Part shown: positions 50,787 through 59,804 of the stretch, piece by piece
How positions within the stretch are numbered: position 1 is the stretch's first letter
Layout of the letters: each line of letters starts with the position of its first letter
NCBI GenBank assembly: GCA_041748555.1
Contig: JBGTDA010000241.1
Coordinates: 17,174-81,173 of the forward strand
DNA: 64,000 nucleotides
From: Rhodonellum sp041748555
GTDB taxonomy: Bacteria; Bacteroidota; Bacteroidia; Cytophagales; Cyclobacteriaceae
Reading direction: 5' to 3'
Position numbers and translations under genes: made by a program
The notes under the pieces: generated by a model
Databases searched by the model: none
What the model saw: only the letters and a program-made list of their open reading frames with translations
What the model was told of the DNA's origin: nothing

Positions 50787-53700
50787 TTGACACCTTTCCG
50801 CATCGTCATATCGTTCATCGTCCTGTCCATCATCGGCATTGCCCTGGTGCCCAGACTCTCAGTGGATCTGAATCCAAGGGAGCGGGAACCGGTGTTGTCG
50901 ATCAGCTATGGGGTGCCCGGCTCCTCTCCTGAGCTGGTGGAAAAACTGGCCACTTCACCCTTGGAGGGTGCCATGTCGCAGTTGGCGGAGCTCAAAAAAA
51001 TCACGAGCGTTTCCAATTATGACCATGGATCGATCACCCTACGTTTTGACAAGAAGTCGGATATGGAGTACAAAAAATTCGAAGTGGCCTCTATTATCCG
51101 GCAGGTATATCCTTCCCTGGACCAAAAAGTGGGTTATCCCTTGGTCACCCAATCCGCCGAAAGAAGGACCGATCTCAAGACACCCATTCTGACCTACAGT
51201 GTCAACGGCCCGTTTGCCTCCTTTGAAATCAAAAAAATGGCCGAGGACGTACTTAAATCCTCCCTCAACCGATTTGAGGAAATTGAAGAGGTGACTATCA
51301 GGGGAGCCAACGACCTGCAGCTTTTCATCACCTACGACATCCAGAAACTACAATCCCTTTCCCTTTCCAAAAGCATGCTTTCCCAGTCCGTTTCCACTGC
51401 CTTTGGCCGATCCTATCCCGGGGCAGTGGTCAACAACCGGGAAGAAACGCTTTTCATACAGGTGGACCGGTCCCTGAAAGAAATCAGCCAATTGGAAAAC
51501 CTCCTGGTGACGATCCGGGAGGGAAAGGAAATCTACCTCAGGGATGTGGCCCTGTTGACTCTGGAAGAAGCCGAGCCCAACACCTATTACCGGATCAACG
51601 GCAACAATTCCGTCACGCTTTCCATCATCAATAGGGATGGGGTGAACAAGGTGATCCTGGCCAAAAACATCAAAGCCGCCATCGCCGATTCCCAAAGCCT
51701 GCTCCCGCCCGGGTTTGAGGTGAGGCTGGAAAACGACGATACCGAATTCCTGGAGAAGGAACTCAACAAGATCTACAAACGCTCAGGGCTTTCCATTTTG
51801 ATTCTGATTGTCTTTATCTTTTTGATCAACAGAAACCTCAAGTACCTCAGTATCCTGTTTCTGGGGATTTTGGTCAACCTCAGTATTACCGGTATTATTC
51901 TTTATCTGCTCAAGGTGGATATCCATCTTTATTCCCTAGCGGGGCTCACCATTTCCTTCGGCCTGATCGTAGACAACGCCATTATCATGATCGACCATTT
52001 GCATAAGCACAAAAACCGAAAGGTGTTTTTGGCATTGTTGGCGGCTTCCCTGACGACCATTGCCGCATTGATGATCGTGTTTTTTCTGCCCGAGGAAGAC
52101 CGAAAAAACCTCACCGAATTTTCGGTAGTAGTATCCGTCATGCTTGCGGTTTCACTGTTTGTAGCCTTGTTGTTTACCCCGGCCTTGTACGACATGTTCT
52201 TTGGCTCCAAAGAAAAAAAAGGCAGGATGCTCACCATTGCGCAACTGAGAAAAAGGGTAAAGGCCTTCAGACTTTTCAGCACCGGAATATCCTTCACCGC
52301 CCGATACAGAAAAGTATTTGTTACGCTTCTGATCTTATTATTTGGATTGCCCATCTTTTTCCTTCCGGCCAAATGGGAGGGGCAGGAATGGTACAACAAG
52401 ACGGTGGGTTCCACCGGCTATCAGGAGGATATCCGGCCGCATGTGGATAAATTCCTGGGCGGTTCACTGCGGATGTTTGTCAGGGGCGTATTCGAGAAAT
52501 CCTCCTATCGGGAAGCGGAAAAAACCCGATTATACGTGACAGCTAGATTACCCTTTGGCAATACATTGGATCAGATGGATTTCATTATGAAGGAATTTGA
52601 AGGGTTTCTGAAAGGTGTGGAGGGAATCGATCAGTTTGTCACCTATGTCCAATCCGGCCAATATGCCCAGATCGTGATCACCTTCAAGGAAGCCTACGAA
52701 AAATCCGCCTTGCCCTATCAGCTGAAGGGAAGGCTTTCCGTAAAGTCCACCGATTGGTCAGGTGCAAGGTGGTCCATCCATGGAGTGGGGCAAGGCTTTT
52801 TTACCGGGGCAGGTGGGGAGGGAATTCCTTCTTTCCGGGTGGAAATGAAGGGATATAATTACAATGAACTGGAAAAACAGGCGGATTTGTTGGCGGAGAA
52901 ACTGCTCCGTCACAAAAGAATCCAGGAAGTCAATACCAATGAACGGTTGAGCTACAATGAGCAGAAAACCGAGGAATACGTCCTCAGGCTGGATCAGGGG
53001 AAACTCGCTTTGGGGCAGACTAACCAATTTGAGGTGATCAATGCCCTGAATGATGTGTCCAAACCGCCCGGTCCCGCTACCTATCTGACCTTGGATGACA
53101 AAAATTATGGAGTGGTCATCCGTGAAAAAAACGCGCAAAATTATTCGAAATTCGATCTGGAAGAAAACAGTCTGATCGGTGGGGAGGACAGGATGTTCAA
53201 GGTCAGTAATTTTGGTGTGCTGACCAAGGAGACCACGACCAATGCCCTGCACAAGGAAGACCGGCAGTATATCCGGCTGGTGGGCTTTGAGTATATGGGC
53301 TCCGCCAAGTTCGGCAATGAATACCTGGAAGAGGTGTTGGAAGAATTGAAGGTTTCGATGCCCATCGGCTACAGTGCCCAAAAGCAATCCTGGACTTGGG
53401 ATTTTGACAAGACCAAGAGGCAGTATGGGTTGATCCTGATTTTGGTGGTGGGCATATTCTTTATCTGCTCGGTGCTCTTCGAAAATCTCCGACAGCCTTT
53501 CTATATCATCGCCATTATTCCACTTTCCTTTATCGGCCTGTTTTTGATCTTTTCACTTTTCGATTTTTACTTTGATCAGGGTGGTTATGCGGCATTTGTG
53601 ATGCTGGGGGGATTGGCGGTCAATGCAGCCATCTTTATCGTCAATGACCTGAACAACCGGAGCACCGGCCCCTATAACCGGAACGTGCTGAAAGCCGTTG

Positions 53701-53885
53701 CCGGAAAGGCCATACCGATTATGCTGACCATCCTGTCCACCTGTTTCGGTTTGATTCCCTTTATCATGGAGGGCCAAAATGAGATTTTTTGGTTTTCGCT
53801 TGCCATCGGCACCATCGGCGGATTGATTTTCAGTATTGTGGGGGTGTTTTTGGCTTTGCCGGTGTTTTTATGGAGGAGGGGGTGA
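50787..53885 (+). CDS. RND-family efflux pump permease (second of two)
   Basis: A 1032-residue pump of the same superfamily, with a TTG start at 50787. An in-frame stop lies two codons upstream, so no ATG alternative fits better. Segments include VPRLSVDLNPREREPVLSIS, the signature LAGLTISFGLIVDNAIIMID, and the C-terminal YAAFVMLGGLAVNAAIFIVN. It lies downstream of the first pump and lacks its own adaptor. Two different pumps with one adaptor suggest a mixed pump such as MdtBC, which is inference. A fragment of a further RND paralogue lies at 55431. Confidence 0.92.
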   Translation: MTPFRIVISFIVLSIIGIALVPRLSVDLNPREREPVLSISYGVPGSSPELVEKLATSPLEGAMSQLAELKKITSVSNYDHGSITLRFDKKSDMEYKKFEVASIIRQVYPSLDQKVGYPLVTQSAERRTDLKTPILTYSVNGPFASFEIKKMAEDVLKSSLNRFEEIEEVTIRGANDLQLFITYDIQKLQSLSLSKSMLSQSVSTAFGRSYPGAVVNNREETLFIQVDRSLKEISQLENLLVTIREGKEIYLRDVALLTLEEAEPNTYYRINGNNSVTLSIINRDGVNKVILAKNIKAAIADSQSLLPPGFEVRLENDDTEFLEKELNKIYKRSGLSILILIVFIFLINRNLKYLSILFLGILVNLSITGIILYLLKVDIHLYSLAGLTISFGLIVDNAIIMIDHLHKHKNRKVFLALLAASLTTIAALMIVFFLPEEDRKNLTEFSVVVSVMLAVSLFVALLFTPALYDMFFGSKEKKGRMLTIAQLRKRVKAFRLFSTGISFTARYRKVFVTLLILLFGLPIFFLPAKWEGQEWYNKTVGSTGYQEDIRPHVDKFLGGSLRMFVRGVFEKSSYREAEKTRLYVTARLPFGNTLDQMDFIMKEFEGFLKGVEGIDQFVTYVQSGQYAQIVITFKEAYEKSALPYQLKGRLSVKSTDWSGARWSIHGVGQGFFTGAGGEGIPSFRVEMKGYNYNELEKQADLLAEKLLRHKRIQEVNTNERLSYNEQKTEEYVLRLDQGKLALGQTNQFEVINALNDVSKPPGPATYLTLDDKNYGVVIREKNAQNYSKFDLEENSLIGGEDRMFKVSNFGVLTKETTTNALHKEDRQYIRLVGFEYMGSAKFGNEYLEEVLEELKVSMPIGYSAQKQSWTWDFDKTKRQYGLILILVVGIFFICSVLFENLRQPFYIIAIIPLSFIGLFLIFSLFDFYFDQGGYAAFVMLGGLAVNAAIFIVNDLNNRSTGPYNRNVLKAVAGKAIPIMLTILSTCFGLIPFIMEGQNEIFWFSLAIGTIGGLIFSIVGVFLALPVFLWRRG

Positions 53886-53893
53886 GGGTGTTG

Positions 53894-53998
53894 TCCTAAG
53901 GCTATGCCTTAGGAATTCCTAAATTGAGGCTGTGCCTCAAATTATTTATTAATGTGAGGCACAGCCTCACCTTTTGTCGTTCCAAGGCACAGCCTTGG
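53894..53998. repeat. REP-like palindromes upstream of the RAYT gene
   Basis: Four short perfect palindromes lie in series: TCCTAAGGC-TAT-GCCTTAGGA (53894), TTGAGGC-TGT-GCCTCAA (53924), GTGAGGC-ACA-GCCTCAC (53954) and CCAAGGC-ACA-GCCTTGG (53982). The trinucleotide loops change from TGT to ACA, so the set is arranged head to head. A matching set follows the gene. Such REP arrays are the substrates of RAYT proteins. Confidence 0.85.
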
Positions 53999-54030
53999 CA
54001 CAACCTAGATGCGACTTTTAAACTATATAT

Positions 54031-54579
54031 ATGAATAAGCCCTATGCCATTTTTGATCAAAATGCTGTTTATTTCATTACGATGACAGTAGTGGATTGGA
54101 TAGATGTCTTCACCCGCAGGGAATATAAATATGAAGTAGTAGATGGACTGAATTATTGTATAGCCAATAAAGGTCTGGAATTATATGCTTGGTGTTTGAT
54201 GACTAATCATTTACATCTGCTGGCTATAGTAAAGGAACCTTTGCGGATGAGTGATTTTGTCAGGGATTTTAAAAGGCATGTATCCAATAAAATCATTATG
54301 TCATTGGAGGAGGAATATGTTGAATCACGGAGAAAATGGATATTAGACAGAATGAGATTTAGAGGTTCACAGATTGGCTCAGACAGGACTTACAGGTTTT
54401 GGGAAAGTGGAAACCATGCCATCGAAATCCATACCCCAAAATTCTTCGAGCAGAAGTTTCATTACATCCATCAAAATCCGGTAGAGGCCATGATTGTTGA
54501 AGAAGAGGAGCAATATCTGTTCAGCTCTGCTAGGGATTATGCGGGTATTAAGGGGTTGGTGAAGGTTAGTTTGTATTAA
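54031..54579 (+). CDS. REP-associated tyrosine transposase (RAYT)
   Basis: A 182-residue single-domain HUH endonuclease of the Y1 class. The metal-binding HUH-type motif is CLMTNHLHLLAIV (His60, Leu61, His62), and the probable catalytic tyrosine is Tyr145 in KFHYIHQNPVEAM. The N-terminus begins MNKPYAIFDQNAVYFITMTV. RAYTs cut and join single-stranded REP hairpins, and are usually single-copy rather than spreading. The gene is intact and bounded by similar sets of four REP palindromes on each side. Confidence 0.92.
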   Translation: MNKPYAIFDQNAVYFITMTVVDWIDVFTRREYKYEVVDGLNYCIANKGLELYAWCLMTNHLHLLAIVKEPLRMSDFVRDFKRHVSNKIIMSLEEEYVESRRKWILDRMRFRGSQIGSDRTYRFWESGNHAIEIHTPKFFEQKFHYIHQNPVEAMIVEEEEQYLFSSARDYAGIKGLVKVSLY

Positions 54580-54582
54580 TTG

Positions 54583-54694
54583 TCCTAAGGCTTTGCCTTT
54601 GGACTTCTAAAAATGAGGCTGTGCCTCAAATTAATTATTAAGGCGAGGCACAGCCTCACCTTTAGTTGTGCACAAGGCACAGCCTTGTGCACAA
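54583..54694. repeat. REP-like palindromes downstream of the RAYT gene
   Basis: The set repeats the order of the upstream array: TCCTAAGGC-TTT-GCCTTTGGA (54583, one mismatch), TGAGGC-TGT-GCCTCA (54614) and GAGGC-ACA-GCCTC (54645). Last comes a longer stem at 54666-54694 with 13-base arms TTGTGCACAAGGC and GCCTTGTGCACAA around ACA. The last palindrome overlaps the -33 region of the promoter at 54686-54715. Confidence 0.85.
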
Positions 54695-54715
54695 TGGGCT
54701 TATTCTGTAACTTTG
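54686..54715 (+). promoter_or_regulatory. Bacteroidota promoter upstream of the toxin-antitoxin pair
   Basis: TAACTTTG (54708-54715) with a TTG (54686-54688) 19 bases upstream fits the Bacteroidota -33/-7 spacing. The -33 lies inside the last REP palindrome. The antitoxin start follows after about 100 bases. Confidence 0.6.
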
Positions 54716-54814
54716 TAGTCCTAATTTAAAGTATTTTACCGCCATTGCCACCAAACGCCTAAAAGAGCCATTGAACAATGCAATGGTCATAGCCAATTAA
54801 AAAAGATTTGTAAA

Positions 54815-55024
54815 ATGAAAGTAATAGTTGAAATCCCTGACAATGAAGCGGCCTTCGGGTTGAAAGTCTTAAATAGCCTTGTCTTTATAAAAAAAGCAAA
54901 ACCTATGTCGGTTGCCGGTGCCGAACTTTGGGACGAGCTCAAAAAAGCTGCCGATCAAATACGCCTGCACAAACAGGGGAAACTTAAATTAAAAACCGCC
55001 CAAGAGCTTTTGGATGAGTTATAA
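54815..55024 (+). CDS. Small antitoxin-like protein
   Basis: A 69-residue protein beginning MKVIVEIPDNEAAFGLKVLN and ending KLKTAQELLDEL. The short N-terminal strand, the helical middle and the position directly before a RelE/ParE-like toxin gene (11-base overlap) fit an antitoxin. It has no recognisable DNA-binding domain, as in several RelE-partner families of Bacteroidota. Assignment rests mainly on context. Confidence 0.7.
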   Translation: MKVIVEIPDNEAAFGLKVLNSLVFIKKAKPMSVAGAELWDELKKAADQIRLHKQGKLKLKTAQELLDEL

Positions 55025-55622
55025 CATTATCCCCACCCATCGTTTTGAGAAAGAGCTAAAGCGCCTGGTCAAAAAATTCCCTTCCCTTAAAAGTGAATTT
55101 ACCAGGCTTATTGCGGATATTTCCGAAAAGCCCGAAACGGGTACTTTTATCGGAAACATTTGTTTTAAAATCCGTCTGGCAATTGTGTCCAAGAGTAAAG
55201 GCAAAAGAGGTGGGGCAAGGTGGTTACCCACCTTGTCCGAAAGGGTCTATCTGCTCACCGTTTACGACAAGGGAGAAAAGGCTGATCTAAAATCCAATGA
55301 ACTCAAAGAGATGGTTGAAAGCCTCGAACTGGGGTGCAAGAGAAAAACCCCGACCAACCGGGCTTTAAGCAGGTTACTGACTTCTCTTCAAAACGAATTA
55401 ATCAAAAAGTATAATCCTCCCAGAAAGGATCTGCACAAAGAAGACCTGCAATACATCGGGTTGGTGGGCTTTGAATACTTGGGTTCGGCCAAATTCGGCA
55501 ATAATAATTTCAGTATCCTGAATAATTATAGAGTAAATCAAATAATTCAACAATTCCGCAAACAATTCATTGGAACTATATTTTGTCCGCCTGCGAACAA
55601 TTTTGTTCGTTGGCATAGCTGA
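55014..55622 (+). CDS. RelE/ParE-like toxin with an RND-derived C-terminal tail
   Basis: A 202-residue ORF. The first ~107 residues are a RelE/ParE-type toxin: YNIIPTHRFEKELKRLVKKF, then RLAIVSKSKGKRGGARWLPT and ERVYLLTVYDKGEKADLKSN. A normal toxin ends near there. The remaining ~95 residues are foreign: LHKEDLQYIGLVGFEYLGSA matches the RND pump segment LHKEDRQYIRLVGFEYMGSA encoded at about 53248, with mostly silent base changes. So the toxin frame runs into a fragment of another RND gene. It is unclear whether the long protein is stable or active. Confidence 0.78.
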   Translation: MSYNIIPTHRFEKELKRLVKKFPSLKSEFTRLIADISEKPETGTFIGNICFKIRLAIVSKSKGKRGGARWLPTLSERVYLLTVYDKGEKADLKSNELKEMVESLELGCKRKTPTNRALSRLLTSLQNELIKKYNPPRKDLHKEDLQYIGLVGFEYLGSAKFGNNNFSILNNYRVNQIIQQFRKQFIGTIFCPPANNFVRWHS

Positions 55623-55714
55623 TATTTTATTGAATCGTGTATCTGGTCAATGGAGGACATGTTTTTATTTGGTACATTACTGGTAAGCTTAGGTGTGACG
55701 CAACTTTCTAGATT

Positions 55715-58069
55715 ATGTGGAAAAACTATTTTAAAATCGCCTGGAGAAATCTTTCTAAAAACAAAGGCTTCACTTTTATCAATATCATCGGACTATCAGT
55801 GGGAATGGCGGGGTCCATATTGATTTTACTCTGGGTTCATCACCAATTCAGCTTTGATAGGTTTCACAGCAAGTCAGATAATCTATATCAGGTCTGGAAT
55901 CAGACAGATTTTAATGGTGAACTGCAAAGCTGGAATTACACCCCCAAGCCCATGGCATTTGCCCTCAAGGATAATTATGCAGAAATCGCAGGTGTCACCC
56001 GGTTCAATTTCCCCAATCCCATTTTGATGGAAGCGGAAGAAATCGCTATTAGTCAAAAAGCGACACAAGTTGATCCTGATTTTTTCAATATGTTTGATTT
56101 GCCGCTTATCTCAGGGGATCCGGATCAAGTGTTTGCTGATCCGCATTCAGTTGTATTGACAGAAAATGCGGCCTTTAAGCAATTTGGAAGACTTGACGTG
56201 GTTGGAGAAACCATATTGCTGGATAAACAAGTCGAAGTAGTGGTCACAGGTATTCTGGAAGACCTTCCGTCCAACACCGAATTTCAATTTGATGCCTTGG
56301 TACCATGGGAACTTTGGAAAAAATTAGGAATGGAGGATGAGTATTGGGGCAATAACTCGGTGAAGACGTATGTAGAACTTCAAAGTGGCGCATCCTTAGC
56401 TCATACAAACAATCTTATAAAAGATATAACACGGGAAAATTCTACTGAGGACAATGATGTTTTTCTCTATCCCCTAAGTAATGTGCATCTATATAGCGAA
56501 TTTAAAAACGGTGTGGTCGTAGGAGGAAGGATACAGGTGGTGAAACAATTCACGGTCCTGGCAATTTTCATTCTCGTCATTGCCTGTATCAATTTCATGA
56601 ACCTGAGCACTGCCAGAAGTGAGAAACGTGCGAAAGAAGTAGGCGTGCGGAAACTCTCAGGGGCGGATAGAGGAATGCTTATCGGTCAATTTTTGAGCGA
56701 GTCTGTTTTACTGACCTTATTTTCTGCTGTTGTTGCCTTTTTCATTTTCGTTCTGGTATTGCCGGTGTTCAATCAGGTAATGGATACGCAGTTAGAAGTC
56801 CCTTATGGTTATTTACCTTTTTGGATTCTATTTGTTGTTTTTGCGCTGCTGACGGGGTTACTTTCAGGGAGCTACCCCGCATTTTTTCTTTCTTCGTTTG
56901 TTCCTGCCAAGGTTTTGAAGGGATACATCAATTCACCCAAAAGCTCATTTACATTACGTAAAGGTTTGGTTGTTTTTCAATTTACCATTTCGGTGATTCT
57001 TGTGGCTGCCACATTGATCGTAAAAAGCCAGCTGGACTATGGCCTGCAGCGTGACTCAGGATACAACCGTGACCAATTGGTTTTTCATGAACTGACTGAA
57101 ACTTTAGGAAAATCCTATGATTCCTTCCGCAATACTATGATGGAATCTGGGGCTATCACGAGTATATCACGTACGATGTCGCCGTTGAGTGAAGGCTGGT
57201 CCAATACATGGGCTGTTAACTGGGATGGCAAAGATCCAGATGTGGTGCATACATTTGACCGTTTCAGTACGGATTCAGATTTGGTTACAACAGCAGGGCT
57301 TAAACTAATTAAAGGCCGTGACATTGATATTTATACCTATCCGTCGGATTCGTCCGCATTGCTTATCAACCAAACTATGGCAGACCTGGTTGGTATGGAT
57401 GATATCATCGGTCAACTATTAGAGGACAATGGCCATCAATGGCATGTGGTGGGCGTGGTAGAAGACTTTATCATAGGCTCACCCTACGGCAAGGTCAATC
57501 CGATGATAATTGCAGGACCTAAAGCTTGGTTTGGTATGCTACATTTCCGCCTGAATGCTGAGCGGTCTGTCCGGGATAATTTAGCCCGGATAAAGGAAGT
57601 TTTCGGACAATACAATACTGATTATCCTTTTGATTACCGGTTTGTAGACCAGGCCTATGCTGCCAAATTTGAAAACCAGCAGCGCATAGCCAGACTTACG
57701 ATGATGTTCAGTGCCCTGGCGATTCTGATTTCCTGCCTGGGTCTACTGGGGCTGGCGGCATTTATGGCTGAGCAGCGAATCAAGGAAGTGGGTGTACGCA
57801 GGGTATTGGGCGCATCTGTCCAAACCATTATACTGCTGCTCACAAGGGATTTTGTCAAACTCGTATTTGTTTCCATCCTGCTTGCTGTGCCAATAACTTG
57901 GTATGTCATGGAAAAGTGGCTGATGGATTTTACCTATAGAATTGAAATTGATTGGAAGGTTTTTATGATTACCGCATTGGTGACTATACTCATAGCCATA
58001 CTTACTGTAAGTTCTCAGGCTATCAAAGCTGCTCTTTCCAATCCCGTCAATTCTTTAAAAAATGAGTAA
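55715..58069 (+). CDS. ABC transporter permease (FtsX/MacB-type)
   Basis: A 784-residue permease of the large Cytophagales MacB-like family. It begins MWKNYFKIAWRNLSKNKGFT with the span INIIGLSVGMAGSILILLWV. A first periplasmic MacB-type domain, FtsX spans (FTVLAIFILVIACINFMNLS), a second periplasmic domain and a C-terminal FtsX block (LAILISCLGLLGLAAFMAEQ) follow. RIKEVGVRRVLGASVQTIIL is the family's coupling segment. No ATPase gene is adjacent, as is common for these permeases. Substrate unknown. Confidence 0.9.
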   Translation: MWKNYFKIAWRNLSKNKGFTFINIIGLSVGMAGSILILLWVHHQFSFDRFHSKSDNLYQVWNQTDFNGELQSWNYTPKPMAFALKDNYAEIAGVTRFNFPNPILMEAEEIAISQKATQVDPDFFNMFDLPLISGDPDQVFADPHSVVLTENAAFKQFGRLDVVGETILLDKQVEVVVTGILEDLPSNTEFQFDALVPWELWKKLGMEDEYWGNNSVKTYVELQSGASLAHTNNLIKDITRENSTEDNDVFLYPLSNVHLYSEFKNGVVVGGRIQVVKQFTVLAIFILVIACINFMNLSTARSEKRAKEVGVRKLSGADRGMLIGQFLSESVLLTLFSAVVAFFIFVLVLPVFNQVMDTQLEVPYGYLPFWILFVVFALLTGLLSGSYPAFFLSSFVPAKVLKGYINSPKSSFTLRKGLVVFQFTISVILVAATLIVKSQLDYGLQRDSGYNRDQLVFHELTETLGKSYDSFRNTMMESGAITSISRTMSPLSEGWSNTWAVNWDGKDPDVVHTFDRFSTDSDLVTTAGLKLIKGRDIDIYTYPSDSSALLINQTMADLVGMDDIIGQLLEDNGHQWHVVGVVEDFIIGSPYGKVNPMIIAGPKAWFGMLHFRLNAERSVRDNLARIKEVFGQYNTDYPFDYRFVDQAYAAKFENQQRIARLTMMFSALAILISCLGLLGLAAFMAEQRIKEVGVRRVLGASVQTIILLLTRDFVKLVFVSILLAVPITWYVMEKWLMDFTYRIEIDWKVFMITALVTILIAILTVSSQAIKAALSNPVNSLKNE

Positions 58070-58188
58070 GGGCATTTAGCTGATTCTAAATGTTTCGTTA
58101 ATATCGTACCTAGTAATTTAAATATAAGAGTAATCCAGAACCGAAAAGACCATTGTGATATGTTTTTCGGATTATATATTTATCAACA

Positions 58189-58704
58189 ATGGAAGTAGAA
58201 AACAAAACGCCAAAGCCCAAGCAAACCAAATCGAAATTCTGGAAAGACAGCAACACGCTCTTAACTTTCTCTGCCATTTTTATCAGTGCGGTGACGTTAT
58301 TTATCCTCATCTATCAGACCAGTTTGGCCAGTAAGCAATTTGACCTGGAACAAAAGCAGCAGCTTGCTTCGGTAATGCCATATGTTCAGGTTTTGATTGG
58401 AAATGCTAATAGTAATGAGTTTATAATTATGATTGAGAATTTTGGCATAGGCCCAGCTTCTATTAAAAAAATCAACATGCATTACAAAGGGGAAGTTTAT
58501 GAAGATGTGGATTACCCTACAATGTATGAGATTCTGACGAGTGATGAAAGTTATGATGGCTTTCGGGATGTTTATTCAAATATATTGGCAGGTTCACTGT
58601 TACCAGCAAATAGAAGAATCGAACATATGAAAATTGTCAAGGGGGATAGAGACAATGTTTGGGATGATATTTTTCAGTCGGATGAAATGGAAATAGAAAT
58701 ATAA
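58189..58704 (+). CDS. Single-span membrane protein of unknown function
   Basis: Not recognised. A 171-residue protein with a charged cytoplasmic-looking N-terminus (MEVENKTPKPKQTKSKFWKD) and one span (LLTFSAIFISAVTLFILIYQ). A soluble domain with NEFIIMIENFGIGPASIKKI follows; such a segment recurs in small membrane-anchored proteins of many bacteria. It is a single gene. Nothing in the sequence suggests partners. Confidence 0.65.
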   Translation: MEVENKTPKPKQTKSKFWKDSNTLLTFSAIFISAVTLFILIYQTSLASKQFDLEQKQQLASVMPYVQVLIGNANSNEFIIMIENFGIGPASIKKINMHYKGEVYEDVDYPTMYEILTSDESYDGFRDVYSNILAGSLLPANRRIEHMKIVKGDRDNVWDDIFQSDEMEIEI

Positions 58705-58829
58705 TATGCTTCTATATATGATGAGCGATGGGTTGTCAGAGGGTTAAATAATGAGCCTGTTAAAACGAAAGGGATTACGGATTGAAATAGGAATAAATTA
58801 CACCTAACGCAGGAGTTTAGCAGTATTAC

Positions 58830-59453
58830 TCAATCCAAATCCTTGAAAACATATTCAAGATCCAGACTGAATCCTTCTATATATTTGGAACTGACCACCT
58901 CCCCAATTGTAAAAAGTTTGGAAGGAATATATTTTCTTTCTTCCAAAGTATAAATCAGCAAAGTCTGTTCGGAAGGATGGATGATCCAGTATTCCTTCAC
59001 TCCACTTTCTTCATAGACTTCATATTTGTTTTGGAGTTCTTTCCTGTTGTTACCTGGAGACAGTATTTCCACAATCAGATCCGGTGCCCCGATGCACCCC
59101 GCATCATCCAATTTGGAAGGGTCGCAGACCACACAGATATCCGGCTGTACCACAGTGAAAACATCCTCGTTCTTTTTGGAATGGACCGGCAGGCGTACGT
59201 CAAAGGGGGCAGGATAAACTTTACAAGGCTTGCCTTCCAAAAAGTTAAAGATTTTGTTAAACACTTTTCCAGATACCTCCTGATGCCTCCTTCTCGGGGC
59301 AGCGGCCATCTTAAATACTTTTCCTTTGATCAATTCCACCATCCCGTCGATCTCCCAAGTGAGGTAATCTGCATAGGAATACCGCCCATATTCAGTAAAA
59401 GGCTCTTCCAGTTGATTTCGATTGCTATCGGGATTGGCTCGGTCCGCTTCCAT
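58830..59453 (-). CDS. Uma2-family putative endonuclease (copy 1)
   Basis: A 207-residue protein of the Uma2 (DUF820) family, with a PD-(D/E)XK-like nuclease fold. Probable active-site segments are VVQPDICVVCDPSKLDDAGC, GAPDLIVEILSPGNNRKELQ and EESGVKEYWIIHPSEQTLLI. It is closely related to the protein at 61821, so the two are recent paralogues. Members are abundant in Bacteroidota and Cyanobacteria, with unknown biological role. Confidence 0.88.
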   Translation of the reverse strand: MEADRANPDSNRNQLEEPFTEYGRYSYADYLTWEIDGMVELIKGKVFKMAAAPRRRHQEVSGKVFNKIFNFLEGKPCKVYPAPFDVRLPVHSKKNEDVFTVVQPDICVVCDPSKLDDAGCIGAPDLIVEILSPGNNRKELQNKYEVYEESGVKEYWIIHPSEQTLLIYTLEERKYIPSKLFTIGEVVSSKYIEGFSLDLEYVFKDLD

Positions 59454-59504
59454 ACTTCTAATTTAACGATAAATCGCCTAGGATAATAGTAAGTTGGATC
59501 ACAG

Positions 59505-59542
59505 CTTTTAAAAAGAAAAACCGACAGTTTCCTGCAGGCTTT
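59505..59542. repeat. 38-base terminator-like repeat, copy 1
   Basis: The 38 bases here match 60973-61010 with one difference. The second copy forms a better terminator for the minus-strand barrel gene. Here no gene ends nearby, so it looks like a relic of a duplication that also produced the two Uma2 genes. Confidence 0.6.
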
Positions 59543-59804
59543 TATGTGAATATATTATTAGTCCACTATTTTTTTTTCTGGACAAGCTATTCCTTTGACC
59601 TAACTTCATTTCATTTTAATGTGTTTTTAGCCAAACCAACAGATATTGTTTTGATTGTCCTTTGCCCCGAACGAAATATTTTGATCATTCCATCGAGTAG
59701 TGCATGAAAAATCATAATATGTCAATAAAAGTCAGTCACATCTATTTGATTTATCATATTTAATTTTTAAAATTTAGAAGACAAGCTTATTAATTTATTG
59801 AATT
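59543..59804. other. Non-coding gap before the fifth propeller gene
   Basis: About 260 AT-rich bases between the repeat at 59505 and the propeller gene at 59805. I see no ORF, RNA gene, strong hairpin or clear TAnnTTTG core. It presumably holds the propeller gene's promoter. Confidence 0.4.

Noticed and set aside
53894..54694. CRISPR-like array around the RAYT gene
   Set aside because: The repeats are short palindromes of unequal length and spacing with changing orientation, and there are no unique spacers or cas genes.
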